A stretch of DNA of 64,000 nt, from positions 41,982,249-42,046,248 of the forward strand of contig OX463779.1 of the NCBI GenBank assembly GCA_949825025.1. Reading direction: 5' to 3'. A program made the translations under genes and the position numbers. The DNA comes from Siphlonurus alternatus (Eukaryota; Arthropoda; Insecta; Ephemeroptera; Siphlonuridae). The notes under the pieces were generated by a model. That model ran no database searches and was not told the DNA's origin. It worked only from the letters and a program-made list of their open reading frames with translations. This document shows, piece by piece, positions 11,801 through 22,460 of the stretch; within the stretch, counting starts at the first letter, position 1, and every line of letters starts with the position of its first letter.

Positions 11801-14800
11801 GTTTGACACATTATCAAAACCATATGACTTTTTATTTTTTAAATGTCTGATAATTTTTTGCAATTGATTATTTGTTAAAGGTGACAAAAACATTGATTTT
11901 GGATTTACTTTAATAAAACCATAAATATTTGAATTTTGAGTAGCAGAGTCAATTTTGTCTTTACATTCTGATATGCAATTTTCAAAATAATCACTAAAAA
12001 TTTGTGCCATACTTTGAGGATCATTAATACTTTCTTCATTTACAGTTATATTTGAAATTTTACCCTTCCCTATGGTTTTACCATGTTTCCTTCTTATAAT
12101 ATCCCACATTGTTTTTGATTTGTTTTCAGAATTATTTATAAGCCTTGTGTTTTTTTTCTTACTAGCTAGTCTAATTAATTTATTATAAATATACTTATAT
12201 TTTTTTACATATTCATCAGTCCATATAGTTATGATATATAAAAAATATTGTTATGATAATGCTTCACTACCCCAAAGCCTGCTTCAAGAACTTAAAAACT
12301 TCTTCACCAATTCTTGTTACAAAGATCTAAATTACAACATTTCTAAGATCTTGCCAATTTTTTAGAGCCTGATTAGAACTTAAAGATCTATATTGATGAT
12401 TCCAGTGGATCGGACTGGTGGTTCCCTCCATCTCCATCTACGTGGACAGTCTGAGGGAGTGCTACGAGGCCTACGTCATTTACAACTTCATGATTTACCT
12501 GCTCAACTACTTGGAGATTGAAGTGGACGTTGAGTCGAGACTTCAGAACAAGCCTCGGGTCAAGCACATCTTTCCTCTGTGCTTCCTCAGTCCGTGGGAA
12601 ATGGGAGAGTAAGTTAATTCTTCTGCTTATTGTTTGTAAAGTATTGTTGGTAATGTCTGTTGTTGTTGGTGTACAGCTGTTGATTTAGATTGATTAAAGT
12701 ACATATTATCTTATGGAAAATTATAGATAATTATAAAAATGGAATCGATAACTAGCGCCAACAATGTCATTACGTTCTGCGTTCTGGTGGGCAAAATCAG
12801 GTACCACTTATCCTATGATTGACAATGAAAAAGGCTCCATCGGACAGATGTTATAATTTTTACAATTATTGAGAATAGAAGACTTTGATGTAAATAGGCA
12901 TTGGACAGTTGTGCAACGTTGTGCAACATCAGTTTTTTTTTATATATATTTCTTTTTGACCTAATGTCCTTAAAATCTTGCTGCAAAACGATAAGACGTT
13001 ATAGTTACGCAAAGCCCTCTGTAATCGTGTGTATTAAATTTTTGCATGATGTCACAGCATTTTGCAGCACTTGAGGATTGTAGAGGGTTAAAAAATATGA
13101 AAAAAATTATAACAGCTAACTTGAGGTCATGTATCCAAATATGCAGTAAAAAATTCAATTTTTTGTCCAGTGCATTATATTTTAATTCTTTTCTTTCCAG
13201 TGACTTTGTCCAGACCTGCAAGCATGGTATTCTTCAGTACACAGTAGTGAGGCCTTTGACAACTGCAATATCATTGTGAGTACACCTTTTCTTTTATCTC
13301 TAACTATATAGCCAATGCTGCAATGCTTAATAATGGCAAGAAATATGATATATATTGTCCTCAATAGTTTTAATTTTTAATTTGTGCTCATTAACTTTCC
13401 CCGATTCCAAACAAACATTGAAAATTTTAATAACATGAAACAAACATGCGGTAAGAAGTGCTAACCACTAGCATTAAATTTTTTCATTGCAAATTTGCAA
13501 ATAGAACATATATTTATGTTTGTGTTCTCAGATTTGTTTGAACCCTTTAATCGTTCTGCAAAACGATGTAATGTCATAATATATATACTGTATATAAACA
13601 TTTAACATACAAGCATAGAGAATGAAATTGAATCCTGGTGTTAGAGGGTTCAAAAATATATGAAGAAAAAAATGAGAATGCAAACATAAATTGAGGTCTT
13701 GTATCTAAATTTGAAATGAAAATATTTCATGTGTGTTTTACATTTAGAATTTTCAGTCATTGATAAAGAAGTTTACAAAAAAATTAAACAATTTCTTCTA
13801 TTTAGAAATCTCTACATAGAAATAAATAAAAGAACCAGGCTTTTTTCTGTATTAATTTGCTGTGTCTGACTTTTAGATTGTTTTGTGTTGCAGCATCTGT
13901 GAGATGAACGGAGTGTACGGGGAGGGAGAGTTCCGCGGGGACACGGCCTTCCCCTACATGATCGCGGTGAACAACCTGTCACAGTTCGTGGCCATGTACT
14001 GTCTGGTGCTCTTCTACAAGGCCAACCGCGAGGAGCTGGCGCCCATGAAGCCCATTGGCAAGTTCCTCTGCATCAAGGCGGTCGTCTTCTTCTCGTTCTT
14101 GTAAGTCAGCAAGGTTTTCAGTAGTATGTGGGCTTGTTTGTTTGACTGTATTATACTATTTTTACACATAAATTCATTTTTTATAATTTTTACCTGTATT
14201 TTTTTTATTAATTTATTAATTAATTTGTTTCTTTGTTGATTCGTTTATTCATTTATTTATTTAAAATTTCAACCTAATTATAATTAATTTTAAAATTTTA
14301 GATTAAGAAACAAAAAAAATCAATAATGAAGTGTAAATAAATTTTCTCACTGTGTCAATAAGTAGCTTAATAGGGTGTTAAAAAAATAGTGCAGTTGTAT
14401 TTATTTAGCGTATCTCATAATTGGTGTGTGATTGCAGCCAAGGAATGATTATTGCGATCTTGGTATACTCTGGTGTGATCTCGACTGCCTTTGGAATTGA
14501 TGACGTGAAAGGAATTAAAGACATCACTGCTAGAACTCAGGTGAGAAAATATTTAATAAAAGAATAATCAAAATATATTGAAGCAAAATACAAAGTCCAG
14601 ATAATAAACATTGACAATGTAGTGAAGTTGGTGTACAAAACAGAGATCAGTGACTTATGGTCACAAAATTGGTAAATCTTTCAGAGGTTTCCAGAAGTAA
14701 CAATAGGTGCCAATTAGGTGCGGAATCAGTGGCGTGCGGTGGGTTTAGCAGGCAGTAATGCGGCGGCAAAATTATGGGACCGGACACAGCAAAAGGGGGG

Positions 14801-17232
14801 TCCGGGGGGCGGAGCCCCCCGGATAGCCCGCCGCAGGTGAATTTTTTTTTAAAAAGGGGGCGTGGCAGGCGACTTTTTAAGCATAAAAATAACACAAAAA
14901 TATATTATATTTCGACGTTTTATACAATTCTAAAATCAATCACAAATAATTTTTTAAATCAATTTGTAAGACGAGTTAAATTTTTTGTCCGTAATGTCTT
15001 TTTTTATATCGATCGTATGACAGTTATATTCATGATCGATCAGCACATAATTAATATATAATATAATTATTTTCACTAAAAACAATACGTATAATTTTTG
15101 TATTGTGATTCCGACTATGTACAGCTGCAATACGTGAAAAAAAAATACGCATTTTATTCTCTGCGGTCAATTAAATTCTAATTGTGATCCGCGACGCGGA
15201 TTGATCAGGATAGCAGTCGATAAATCAATATTTTATTTTCTAAGATACGTAATTTCTTTCAAATAATTTGTTGTTTTGAAAGGTAAAGTCAATTTAATAT
15301 TAAGAACATGAGTTTAATCGTTTAAAATAATTATAGTGTGGATTTCATAATTGTGAAACTATATATTTGTTTTGCTTTAAAAATAAGAGATAAAGTTTTC
15401 GAATCTTATATTTTTTTCCCCGGCAGCATATAATTTACGATCATCCACGAGGCAAAAACATTGGCTCCTCGATCGTCGTCGCTCGGGTCGCTCCCCTCCC
15501 TCAACTCCCTCCCAGGACTGAAGCTCGCCCCCACCTCCTAAATCGGTAGAAAGCTCAGCTTTTTCTTTGATGATAAAACTATACGAAAAAACGGGCGTGG
15601 GAGGGGAAATGTAGATTCATGCATGGGGAAAACAAAGCTGAGTAAGTCTACCGCTTTCATGCAAGAGGGCGTCTTTGCATTGCACCGCGAATTCATTTAC
15701 GTTTTTGCGGTAAACGCTTCAATAATTTCAAACGAAGATTTTCACATAGACAAAGATAAATTTTTTTTTTTTATTGAAATTTGACGTGATGAAATTGAAA
15801 AAGAAAATATTTATATTCTTTAAAGAAAGCTCAAATTTTCCCTAGATGCGCCGCATCCAACGCATTAATGGACCGCACGCCACTGTGCGGAATGACTGTA
15901 GTGCTATCATTTCGGGACCTCTGGAAACCTCCAAAACCTTAGCTAACGGGCAAACTTTATGATTTTTTGTATTGCTTTATTGCATGTTTGGGTAGAGTAC
16001 CTCAAGTTATGTATTGTTCATGTTTTTCAGATTTTTTTAAACCTCCAAAGCCTTCAAAATCGAGGAGAGAGATGCTGTGACGTCATAGTTATACAACGTC
16101 TTTCCCTATACTTGTGTTTTAAATATTTGCATGACTATGACGTCACAGCGTTTTGCAACATGATTTTAAAGGTGTTAAAGGGTTAAAATACCTGATAAAA
16201 ATTGACAACATGTAATTCAAATTTCTCTATCCAAATATATGCAATAAGCAATAAAAAATGTCATGCAGGTTGTCCATTTTCTGTCCATACAACTCTGAGG
16301 ACTCTGATACAAAGTTACAGAGACTGGTGTGTTTGCAGGACTTTTTGATCTGCATTGAGATGTTTCTGGCTGCCGTGGCCCACCACTTCTCATTCTCCCA
16401 CCACCCGTACATCGACTTCACTGCGTCTGTGCAGCGCTCATGTTGTCAGTCCTTTCTCCACATGTGGGACGTCTCGGACGTGCAGAGGGACCTCAAGGAG
16501 CACTTCGGAGTGGTTGGTGAGTGCTCCGAGATCACTGGCAAGGTGGAAGTGTTGTAAAAACTGAAGAGAGAGTACTAATTGCAGTAGAAATGTAGAACAC
16601 AATAATAATGGACAAGCACAGTAATTTTTATTTGGTTTGTTTTGTTTACAATGTTGTTTTGCAAAAAAAAATGAATACATACCATACCCAAGTATTACCA
16701 TATTTTCACTATTTACTATAGTCTATAGATGGAATAGCAAATAATGGTAAAATTTTTTAAAAACAATATTATAAATTATTCTTTAAATATTTTTGAATCT
16801 ACTGTTAGTACAATACATAACAATTGTGCCATTACCATTATGAAAAAATACTATAATATCAAATCATAGTTTTAAATTATCTCTGCTCCCATGAGTTAAA
16901 AAAAAAACTAATTAAATTTCTCCATTTTCACAGGTAGTTCCCTGAGTCGGAGAATCCGTGGGCAGAATGCGTACCAGTCCATTCCGCGGAATGATGCAAA
17001 CGAGCGCTCGAAGCTGCTCTCCAGTGACTCGGAGGCTGGCTCCAGCAGGTCGAGTGTCGGTCGTGTCGGTGCAAGCTTCTCTGACGAAGTGCAGACGTAC
17101 CACAGTGTGGCAGACGGAACTCCAGTGCCAGAATTCACCGGCAGAGAAGAGCTGCCCGCCCCCGTCCTAGCAAATGAGGTGGCCTTCATCAGCCCATCAA
17201 CTCCATCCACCTCCTCAGACTATAGACTCTGA
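8823..17232 (+). CDS. TMEM184C: TMEM184C-like seven-pass membrane protein (OST-alpha/TMEM184 family)
   Basis: Eight exons give 454 residues: 8823-9085, 10003-10039, 12406-12608, 13201-13275, 13894-14100, 14438-14540, 16339-16516 and 16934-17232. Every junction is GT/AG and keeps frame; human TMEM184C is of similar length. Family hallmarks in order are WIRPVV at residues 16-21 opening TM1, [17 protein letters not shown] (64-80), [14 protein letters not shown] (88-101), [18 protein letters not shown] (112-129), [63 protein letters not shown] and [11 protein letters not shown]. About seven hydrophobic spans are followed by a polar, Ser-rich cytoplasmic tail. Relatives resemble the bile-acid transporter alpha subunit, but the TMEM184 substrate is not established. 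The start is chosen because MPxxx...WRxWIRP matches the family N terminus. Introns 2 and 6 carry mobile elements. Confidence 0.95.
9560..9715. mobile_element. Small palindromic MITE in intron 1
   Basis: AGATCTTGGTTTACCAC and GTGGTAAACTAAGATCT form the ends, and a second inner pair (GATATATCAGCCAATGGAAA against TTTCCATTGGCTGATATC) extends the hairpin. No target duplication is clear. Confidence 0.7.
10128..12235 (-). mobile_element. 5'-truncated non-LTR retrotransposon (Jockey/CR1 group) in intron 2 of TMEM184C
   Basis: Lies antisense to the host gene. The open frame at 10295-12109 continues in frame upstream to about 12231 without a start codon, where the element is cut. The missing part would hold ORF1 and the endonuclease. 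The 3' end (left side) is a short (GAATTT)n microsatellite rather than pure poly(A), as in some CR1/L2-group elements. A related but broken copy lies at 52095-54220 on the other strand. Confidence 0.85.
10295..12109 (-). CDS. Reverse transcriptase (ORF2 C-terminal part) of a non-LTR retrotransposon
   Basis: The 604-residue uninterrupted frame shows the ordered non-LTR RT blocks: [70 protein letters not shown] and the catalytic YADD at 11135-11146. Then come [30 protein letters not shown] and the C-terminal domain. No endonuclease is present. The intact frame suggests recent insertion, but the element is 5'-truncated and so cannot be autonomous. The listed ATG lies internal to the original ORF2; codons continue upstream of it. 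Confidence 0.9.
   Translation of the reverse strand: MWDIIRRKHGKTIGKGKISNITVNEESINDPQSMAQIFSDYFENCISECKDKIDSATQNSNIYGFIKVNPKSMFLSPLTNNQLQKIIRHLKNKKSYGFDNVSNFVLKSCSEEINMVITDIINQSFIDGKFPSALKHAIIKPVYKKGSKTDVANYRPISLLSVFSKLFEQAFLIKFLPFLEQNQVLSEFQHGFRKNKSTETAMFQLIDSLLESIDNKKQTAGIFLDLSKAFDMVEHEILLNKLYKYGIRGQSLNWIKSFLENRTQTVEIPSIITNNMVKCYSEEKTLVYGLPQGTCLAPILFILYINDLPLIIDHSNCMSVEYADDSNLKITGENNNVLINNIISSIEKVKVYFNNLGLILNVNKTEILQFQNIKNKNSTITSVSAADQYITLKNNTKFLGIIVDENLRWIDHIDYICKKLSSVIFAIGELRHECEIECLKTLYYSNFYSLLKYGIICWGYSPDFNRLFKLQKKVIRLMYFVKRRYSCINLFKNNEILTLPSILIFESVSYVKKNMDVFKQHEVNHGHNTRNLKHVIAPKWCRLNMYKNGPFLSCLRLYNKLPSKIKCIGNVKLFQTAVKKMLIDKCFYSVQKYLDYDFNDIIVN
14727..15885. mobile_element. Non-autonomous hAT element, 1.16 kb, intron 6 of TMEM184C
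   Basis: Ends are CAGTGGCGTGCGGT and CCGCACGCCACTG, flanked by a perfect 8-bp duplication TGCGGAAT (14719-14726 and 15886-15893). This fixes both borders and the hAT assignment. Near the left end is a segment CCCGCCGCAGGTGAA...GGGGGCGTGGC that recurs in the element at 50844-51995. No transposase frame is present; the 95-codon frame inside has no recognisable motif. Confidence 0.93.
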
Positions 17233-17278
17233 GGAAATACCACCATGCTGTTTATTTGATTTAGATTAATACCGTAAG

Positions 17279-17284
17279 AATAAA
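17279..17284 (+). terminator. Candidate polyadenylation signal of the TMEM184C-like gene
   Basis: AATAAA lies 47 nt after the stop codon. A second AATAAA at 17503-17508 lies inside the start of the foldback insertion and could give a longer 3' UTR. Confidence 0.5.
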
Positions 17285-17493
17285 ATGCAAAAGAAAGGTG
17301 CTTTAGGAGCAGAATGCAACCTGCATTTCAATCTAGTATCAGTGTTACTTAAATGTAATGTGCCTGCCATCATATTGCTAAAATATAGACTAAAATGTGT
17401 TTCTGACTGCATCTTGCTCGTAAAACACCTCTTCTTGCATGCTCTAATAATGAATGTAAGAATGTATTAATTTGTATTATCAAGTAACTTCAA

Positions 17494-17801
17494 ATTAAAG
17501 AAAATAAACCATTTAGGTTGTGATAATCTTATTAAAAGAAAAGGATAGGAATAACCAGCAAGGCCTTACCGATCGAAAGAGTCACAGCAGGTGGAAATTC
17601 TTGTGGTCACAGAGGTTCACTCGAAAGTTTTTACATTTTTGAAACGTTTCGCATCGTGGAGATGCTTCTTCAGTCACAAGAAGAAGTAGGATTCACCTCT
17701 GTGACCACAAGAATTTCCACCTGCTGTGACTCTTTCGATCGGTAAGGCCTTGCTGGTTATTCCTATCCTTTTCTTTTAATAAGATTATCAAGTAACTTCA
17801 A
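17494..17801. mobile_element. Foldback insertion downstream of the TMEM184C-like gene with an 18-bp flanking direct repeat
   Basis: Arms of about 95 bp (17521-17616 and 17695-17790) are nearly perfect inverted repeats around a 78-bp spacer. ATTATCAAGTAACTTCAA occurs at 17476-17493 and again at 17784-17801, which looks like an 18-bp target duplication, more typical of a retrotransposed than a cut-and-paste element. The spacer, read on the minus strand, holds a hammerhead-like core described in the findings; such cores are known from Penelope-like retroelements. Confidence 0.65.
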
Positions 17802-18147
17802 CATATTATAAATTATAATATGTTACAAGTTTTTTATTGCTAGAGATTGGTCACAATTAATCTTCGTTGTTTTTCTTTGAAGACTTATTTACTTTTAGAA
17901 ATAGATTGCTCCTAATTACATAATGTATTCATTGAACCATTCTTACAGTTGTGAGTTTGTATGGAACAAAAAAGACTAAAATGAAACAGATTTTACAGTA
18001 TTCAAGTTTGAAACAAATTTTACAGTATTCAATTTTTAAAACAAATTCAAACACATTTGGACTGTGTTTGTTCTTTTTATTATTATTGTTATTTTTTTCT
18101 CACAAAACAAATAAACTATTTGCCTTTTGCCTTTTTTTTTTTTTTTT
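17802..18147. other. AT-rich sequence ending in a poly-T run
   Basis: No gene or bounded element seen. A T-rich stretch at 18131-18152 abuts the hAT element. Confidence 0.4.
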
Positions 18148-18154
18148 TTTTTAC

Positions 18155-18793
18155 CAGGGACCGGATGCACGCGTTTTTTTCGTGCATCCGAGATGCGCAT
18201 CCGGATGCAAATTAATTTTTCGTGCGTCCATGGATGCGCATCCGGATGCGAATTTATTTTTCGTGCATCTGGGATGCGCATCCGGATGCAAATTTATTTT
18301 CCATGCATATGGGATACGAATCCGGATGCATTAATGTTTTCCCGTGCATCTGGGATGCACAGATGCGGATGCAAGCCCATTTTTGCGCATCCGTGTGCAT
18401 CTTGCATCTGCATCCGCATCCGATCTTTGGTTTTTATAATACACTTTGTTTCTTGCAATTTTAAACGATAAGTGGCAAATAAATTTAAAAAAAAATGCCT
18501 CGTGTTAAAGATTTATTTAGAGGCCATTAGCAAAAAACCTGATAAAGAAAGAGAAAAAAAAAGTGTTAAATGGATGCAAATTTATTTTTCGTGCATCCGT
18601 GGATGCGCATCCGGATGCAAATTTATTTTTCATGCATCTGGGATGCGCATCCGGATGCATTCATTTTTCCCTGTGCATCTGGGATGCGCATCCGGATGCA
18701 TTCATTTTTCCCTGTGCATCTGGGATGCACAGATGCGGATGCAAGCCCATTTTTGCGCATCCGTGTGCATCTTGCATCTGCATCTGATCCCTG
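18155..18793. mobile_element. hAT-like element made of CATCCGGATGC repeats
   Basis: Ends are CAGGGACCGGATGCA and TGCATCTGATCCCTG, flanked by TTTTTAC at 18148-18154 and 18794-18800 (7 bp, beside a poly-T run that may hide an eighth base). Two arrays (18160-18430 and 18570-18790) consist of units of about 42 bp centred on GATGCGCATCCGGATGC, itself close to palindromic, separated by TTTATTTTT. Each array ends with the same GATGCGGATGCAAGCCCATT sequence, so they are direct, not inverted, copies. Short open frames here only translate the repeat. Confidence 0.75.
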
Positions 18794-20207
18794 TTTTTAC
18801 ATATTGTGTTATTGTACATATTTCAAGTATTGACTATATCGTCCCTTGTCTGGAATAATTAGATATCTCTCTATACGATGAATTGTATAATAAAACAGGT
18901 GAGTGCAATTATGAGCTGTAAATCAGTAAAGCTAAAGCTTGTAATTGCACTCTCCTGATATATAATATATACATATAGCTTATTATTGCACATGCATTTT
19001 ATCATGGTATAATTATTCTGGACAAGCTAGAGATGTTTTTCTTTTTTTCTTTATTTTTTCTTATTTATTGTACCACATAACTGTATAATTTGTAGGTTTT
19101 GTAATTAGAAATACGTAATTGCCTCAAAATATAAATGTCTTAACTAAAAACACTTTTGATGCAACTCTAAAAACTTTCAGTAGTAATTAGGGGTCAAAAT
19201 ACCATCAAATTTTTTTACCATGGTTAAATGATTTTGAGATAGTGAAACAGTTACAATCCTTCAATCATTCCCCCCCAAAAAAAAAAAAAATAATAAAATG
19301 TGATTAAATGTGCTTATCTGATGAGTATAATTATTGTATTGACAGGAACAGGATTAGAAAGTGTATTGTTGCCTTTTCCCCTTGTCAATTGAAATTTGTT
19401 GCTAGTCTGGGAATATTTTTTGTATATTAGTGTTGTAGAACACAGTGTTCTATGTTACACAAAAGTGGGCCTAAATTAGATTGATAGAAATGGTATTTTC
19501 TTACAATAATAATGACTGTGTGATGTCTTAGATACTTATATTAAAAAAATATTGAAAGTGCAAGTCCAAAATATGATCCTATAGCTCTGACAACACTAGT
19601 TGTAATCAGTATTAAAAGTATTATAAAAAAATTGATGACACTTTACTAAAAAAATATTTATAATGTATATATAATGTTAGAAAACTATCTATTGCATCTT
19701 AAATATTTTTGGCTTTAATACTTTTTTTGTTATAATATTTCACTTAATTTTAATTCTGCTGATTTTTAATTTTAATACTATACTGACAGTACTGACTTAG
19801 ATTTTGTTAAAGCTGGGAGCATATTTTGTGCTTTCATCATCAATATTACAATATATTATGCTTTACTTACTAATAATATTTATAATATATATCATGCAAA
19901 ATTAGGTGATTGAGTGTTTTACCTTTAAAAATGCTATTATCAATATGTCCTTTATACTTAAAATTTTTATTTTAAAACTGAAATAAATAGATTTTATATG
20001 CAACACAAATAATATAATTATATGGCTTTTATTATTTTTTTAACATTTTTTAATTATTCAGAGCAGAGACCACGACTATCTCGGATCATTTGATTTGAGC
20101 CTCTCGATCAATTCCTGCAATATTTTATGGACAATGTATACTCGTCGCCATGGAAAATTTCCCATTAAATTTGCAGCCTTATTAATTATCATGGCATGCT
20201 CTGAGTA
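18794..20207. other. Intergenic AT-rich sequence with one small hairpin
   Basis: A stem with 15-nt arms lies at 18898-18956 (AGGTGAGTGCAATTA paired with TAATTGCACTCTCCT, one mismatch). No gene or other bounded element seen. Confidence 0.4.
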
Positions 20208-20338
20208 CAGGCGCGGATCCACCTTATTCCACCCATCGGATCCCCTCCCACTTCAAAATATGTCATTGTGGGATAGGGTACGTAGCACCTTATCCCCCCC
20301 CCCTTATCCCTAGAGCCGCGCGCTGGATCCGCCCCTGC
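20208..20338. mobile_element. Short hAT-type MITE (CAGGCGCGGATCC family), copy 1
   Basis: Ends CAGGCGCGGATCCA and TGGATCCGCCCCTG are inverted repeats, and the interior holds C tracts. The 8-bp flanks do not match convincingly. It is the same family as the 49779-49953 copy, which has a perfect duplication. Confidence 0.7.
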
Positions 20339-20709
20339 CAGTGCAGTGTAAAGAAGAATCCGCAAAGAAGAGAAAACTTTCCGAAACCATATATTAATAT
20401 AATATATTGTATGGTTTATTTATATTATTATTATTATAAAATGTATATTATGGCTTATTTTTTCATTTTATAGTTCTATCATATATGATTATTATGCTAT
20501 ATGTTTTATACTTTATTATAAACTATAGCATAATTAATTTAATTATATTTTTAATGAGATGGCGACCGAGAGCTTTTTAATTAATTATATTATAATTTCA
20601 ATACGCACATATATATATTTAATTAAATAATTAAATTTAGGAGACTTTGCGCGGCATTTTGTGGATAAAATAATAAATATAAATGGATAATTTAAAACCT
20701 ATATAGCTA

Positions 20710-21062
20710 CATGAAATTTTTTTATTGCATATATATGGCAGAGGTTACCAAATCATGCTACATGCACATACTCTGAATTTTTTCCGATTTTTTTAGACCT
20801 AGAACTATTTTTAAATAATTATTATTATTGAAAGTGCGGCCACGCCCCTTGGAGGCGTCTAGTCCCTGTCCTTTTTATTAGGGATTCAGGGATGCCAACT
20901 TAATTTACAGAACTTTCAATTATTATTTAAAAATAGGTCTCAAAAATATATGAAAAAAAAATTAAAGTAGCATAAAATATGTAATTTGGTAACCTGAGAT
21001 GAGTACTATTATATATTGAGTACCCTCTATTCATTTCTGCAATATATATTATTTTTTTCATG
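20710..21062. mobile_element. Palindromic MITE, family FB2, copy 1
   Basis: An inverted-repeat element in which both ends read CATGAAA...ATTGCA and both inner arms read ACTATTTTTAAATAATTATT-GAAAGT, joined by a GC-rich centre with GCGGCCACGCCCC. The same family lies at 21465-21807 and 49285-49622. Confidence 0.7.
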
Positions 21063-21464
21063 CAGTCTCATCTCATCTTCTTCTTCCTTCTTCTTGATCC
21101 GTTTCTGAGAATAGGCCAAAAACAGCCATGCACCCAAGCACTTCGTAATGTTGGACTATGCAGTCTCATCTCAGGGCCGTCCCATGCGCACGGTGCATAC
21201 GTACGTTTATATTTTTCTGCTCTATTATAGAGTTTTCCGTAAATCAATAGCCACGGCTTGGAAAAGCTGCGCAGAAACGAGTTTTAAATGTTAGTATTCT
21301 ACTGCGCATGGCTCCGCAAAGTGTGCATATGATAAGAAAGCTTGAATCCAAATGAAGCTGCGCACACGCTAGGTGACTAATCTGCGCACAGCCAATAGCA
21401 GCTTTGTATGCTTTATGAACATCAAAGATACGAACTTCTACCCCTGCAGCAGATTGCTTGCGAA
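21063..21464. other. Intergenic sequence between two FB2 MITEs
   Basis: Contains TCTTCTTCCTTCTTCTT and other low-complexity stretches. No gene recognised. Confidence 0.35.
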
Positions 21465-21807
21465 TGGACAACATACATGAAAAAATTTTATTGCAGAAAT
21501 GAATATAGAGGGTACCAAATTATGCTACTCTGAATTTTTTCAGATTTTTTTGAGACCCGGATCACCCGGAACTATTTTTAAATAATTATTGAAAGTCCTG
21601 TGATTTTAGTTGGCACCCCTGCAGCCTTAATAAAAAGGATAGGGACTGGACGCCTATTGACGCCTCCAGGGGGCGTGGCCGCACTTTCAATAATTATTTA
21701 AAAATAGTTCTGGATCTCAAAAAAATCTGAAAGAATTCAGATTAGCCATAATTTGGTACCCTCTATTCATTTCTGCAATAAAAAAAATTCATGTATAATG
21801 TTGTCCA
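21465..21807. mobile_element. Palindromic MITE, family FB2, copy 2
   Basis: Inverted ends are TGGACAACATACATGAA and TTCATGTATAATGTTGTCCA. The arms carry AGAGGGTACCAAATTATG and ACTATTTTTAAATAATTATT. The centre holds GGGGGCGTGGCCGCACTTTC. This is the best-bounded copy of the family. Confidence 0.75.
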
Positions 21808-21825
21808 TTGCAGTGTTTTCATTTA

Positions 21826-22074
21826 ATACGTTTTAATGCAACCGGTTTGGCTTAATTGTAGTATTGTAAATAAATATCAAATTTGAAATGAGATAAAAAA
21901 TAAAAAGTAACGTTCTCGCTAATGTTGAACAAAAACTCTGCTCCGGTAGGGGCCCCTTGTGCAGCGAAACAGCTGGTTTGAGCTCACTACGTGACGTCAT
22001 CTTGGGTGTTTTTGGCCAAAATGCGCAGATCAGTCCAAATTCGTAGGGCTGATGGACCTATCTATTATAGTTGT
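21826..22074. repeat. Interspersed repeat, inverted second copy at 54290-54530
   Basis: About 250 bp, including CTCTGCTCCGGTAG, CTCACTACGTGACGTCAT and GATGGACCTATCTATTATAG, recurs in reverse orientation at 54290-54530 in intron 2 of the DXO-like gene. It contains a CRE-like TGACGTCAT. The class of element is not clear. Confidence 0.65.
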
Positions 22075-22130
22075 ATCAATGCAGTCTCATGCATGCAGAT
22101 TGCGCAGATTGTCCATTACTGTATATAATT

Positions 22131-22161
<31 letters not shown>

Positions 22162-22460
22162 TATATATAAGATTTATTTTCCAATGTTGGTCGCACTGTG
22201 ACAGCAGATCGAGTATCATCGAGTAAATCCGCTGGTAATCCGGCCATCATCCATCATTGAATCCATGATCCAGACTGAATCTTCTGAATCGGGTTTTGCC
22301 CTTTTGCCATGGCACTTTTGGCATTACCGGCAACCTCTGCTAATCTGCTGTAAAACGAAAATTCGGAGTGTTATAATATTCTCGCCGAGTTTTCTAAAAG
22401 AGAGAGTATATTTAAATTTAACTGCCCTAGCTGCTACTTCTTGAAAGTACAAGTTGAAAC

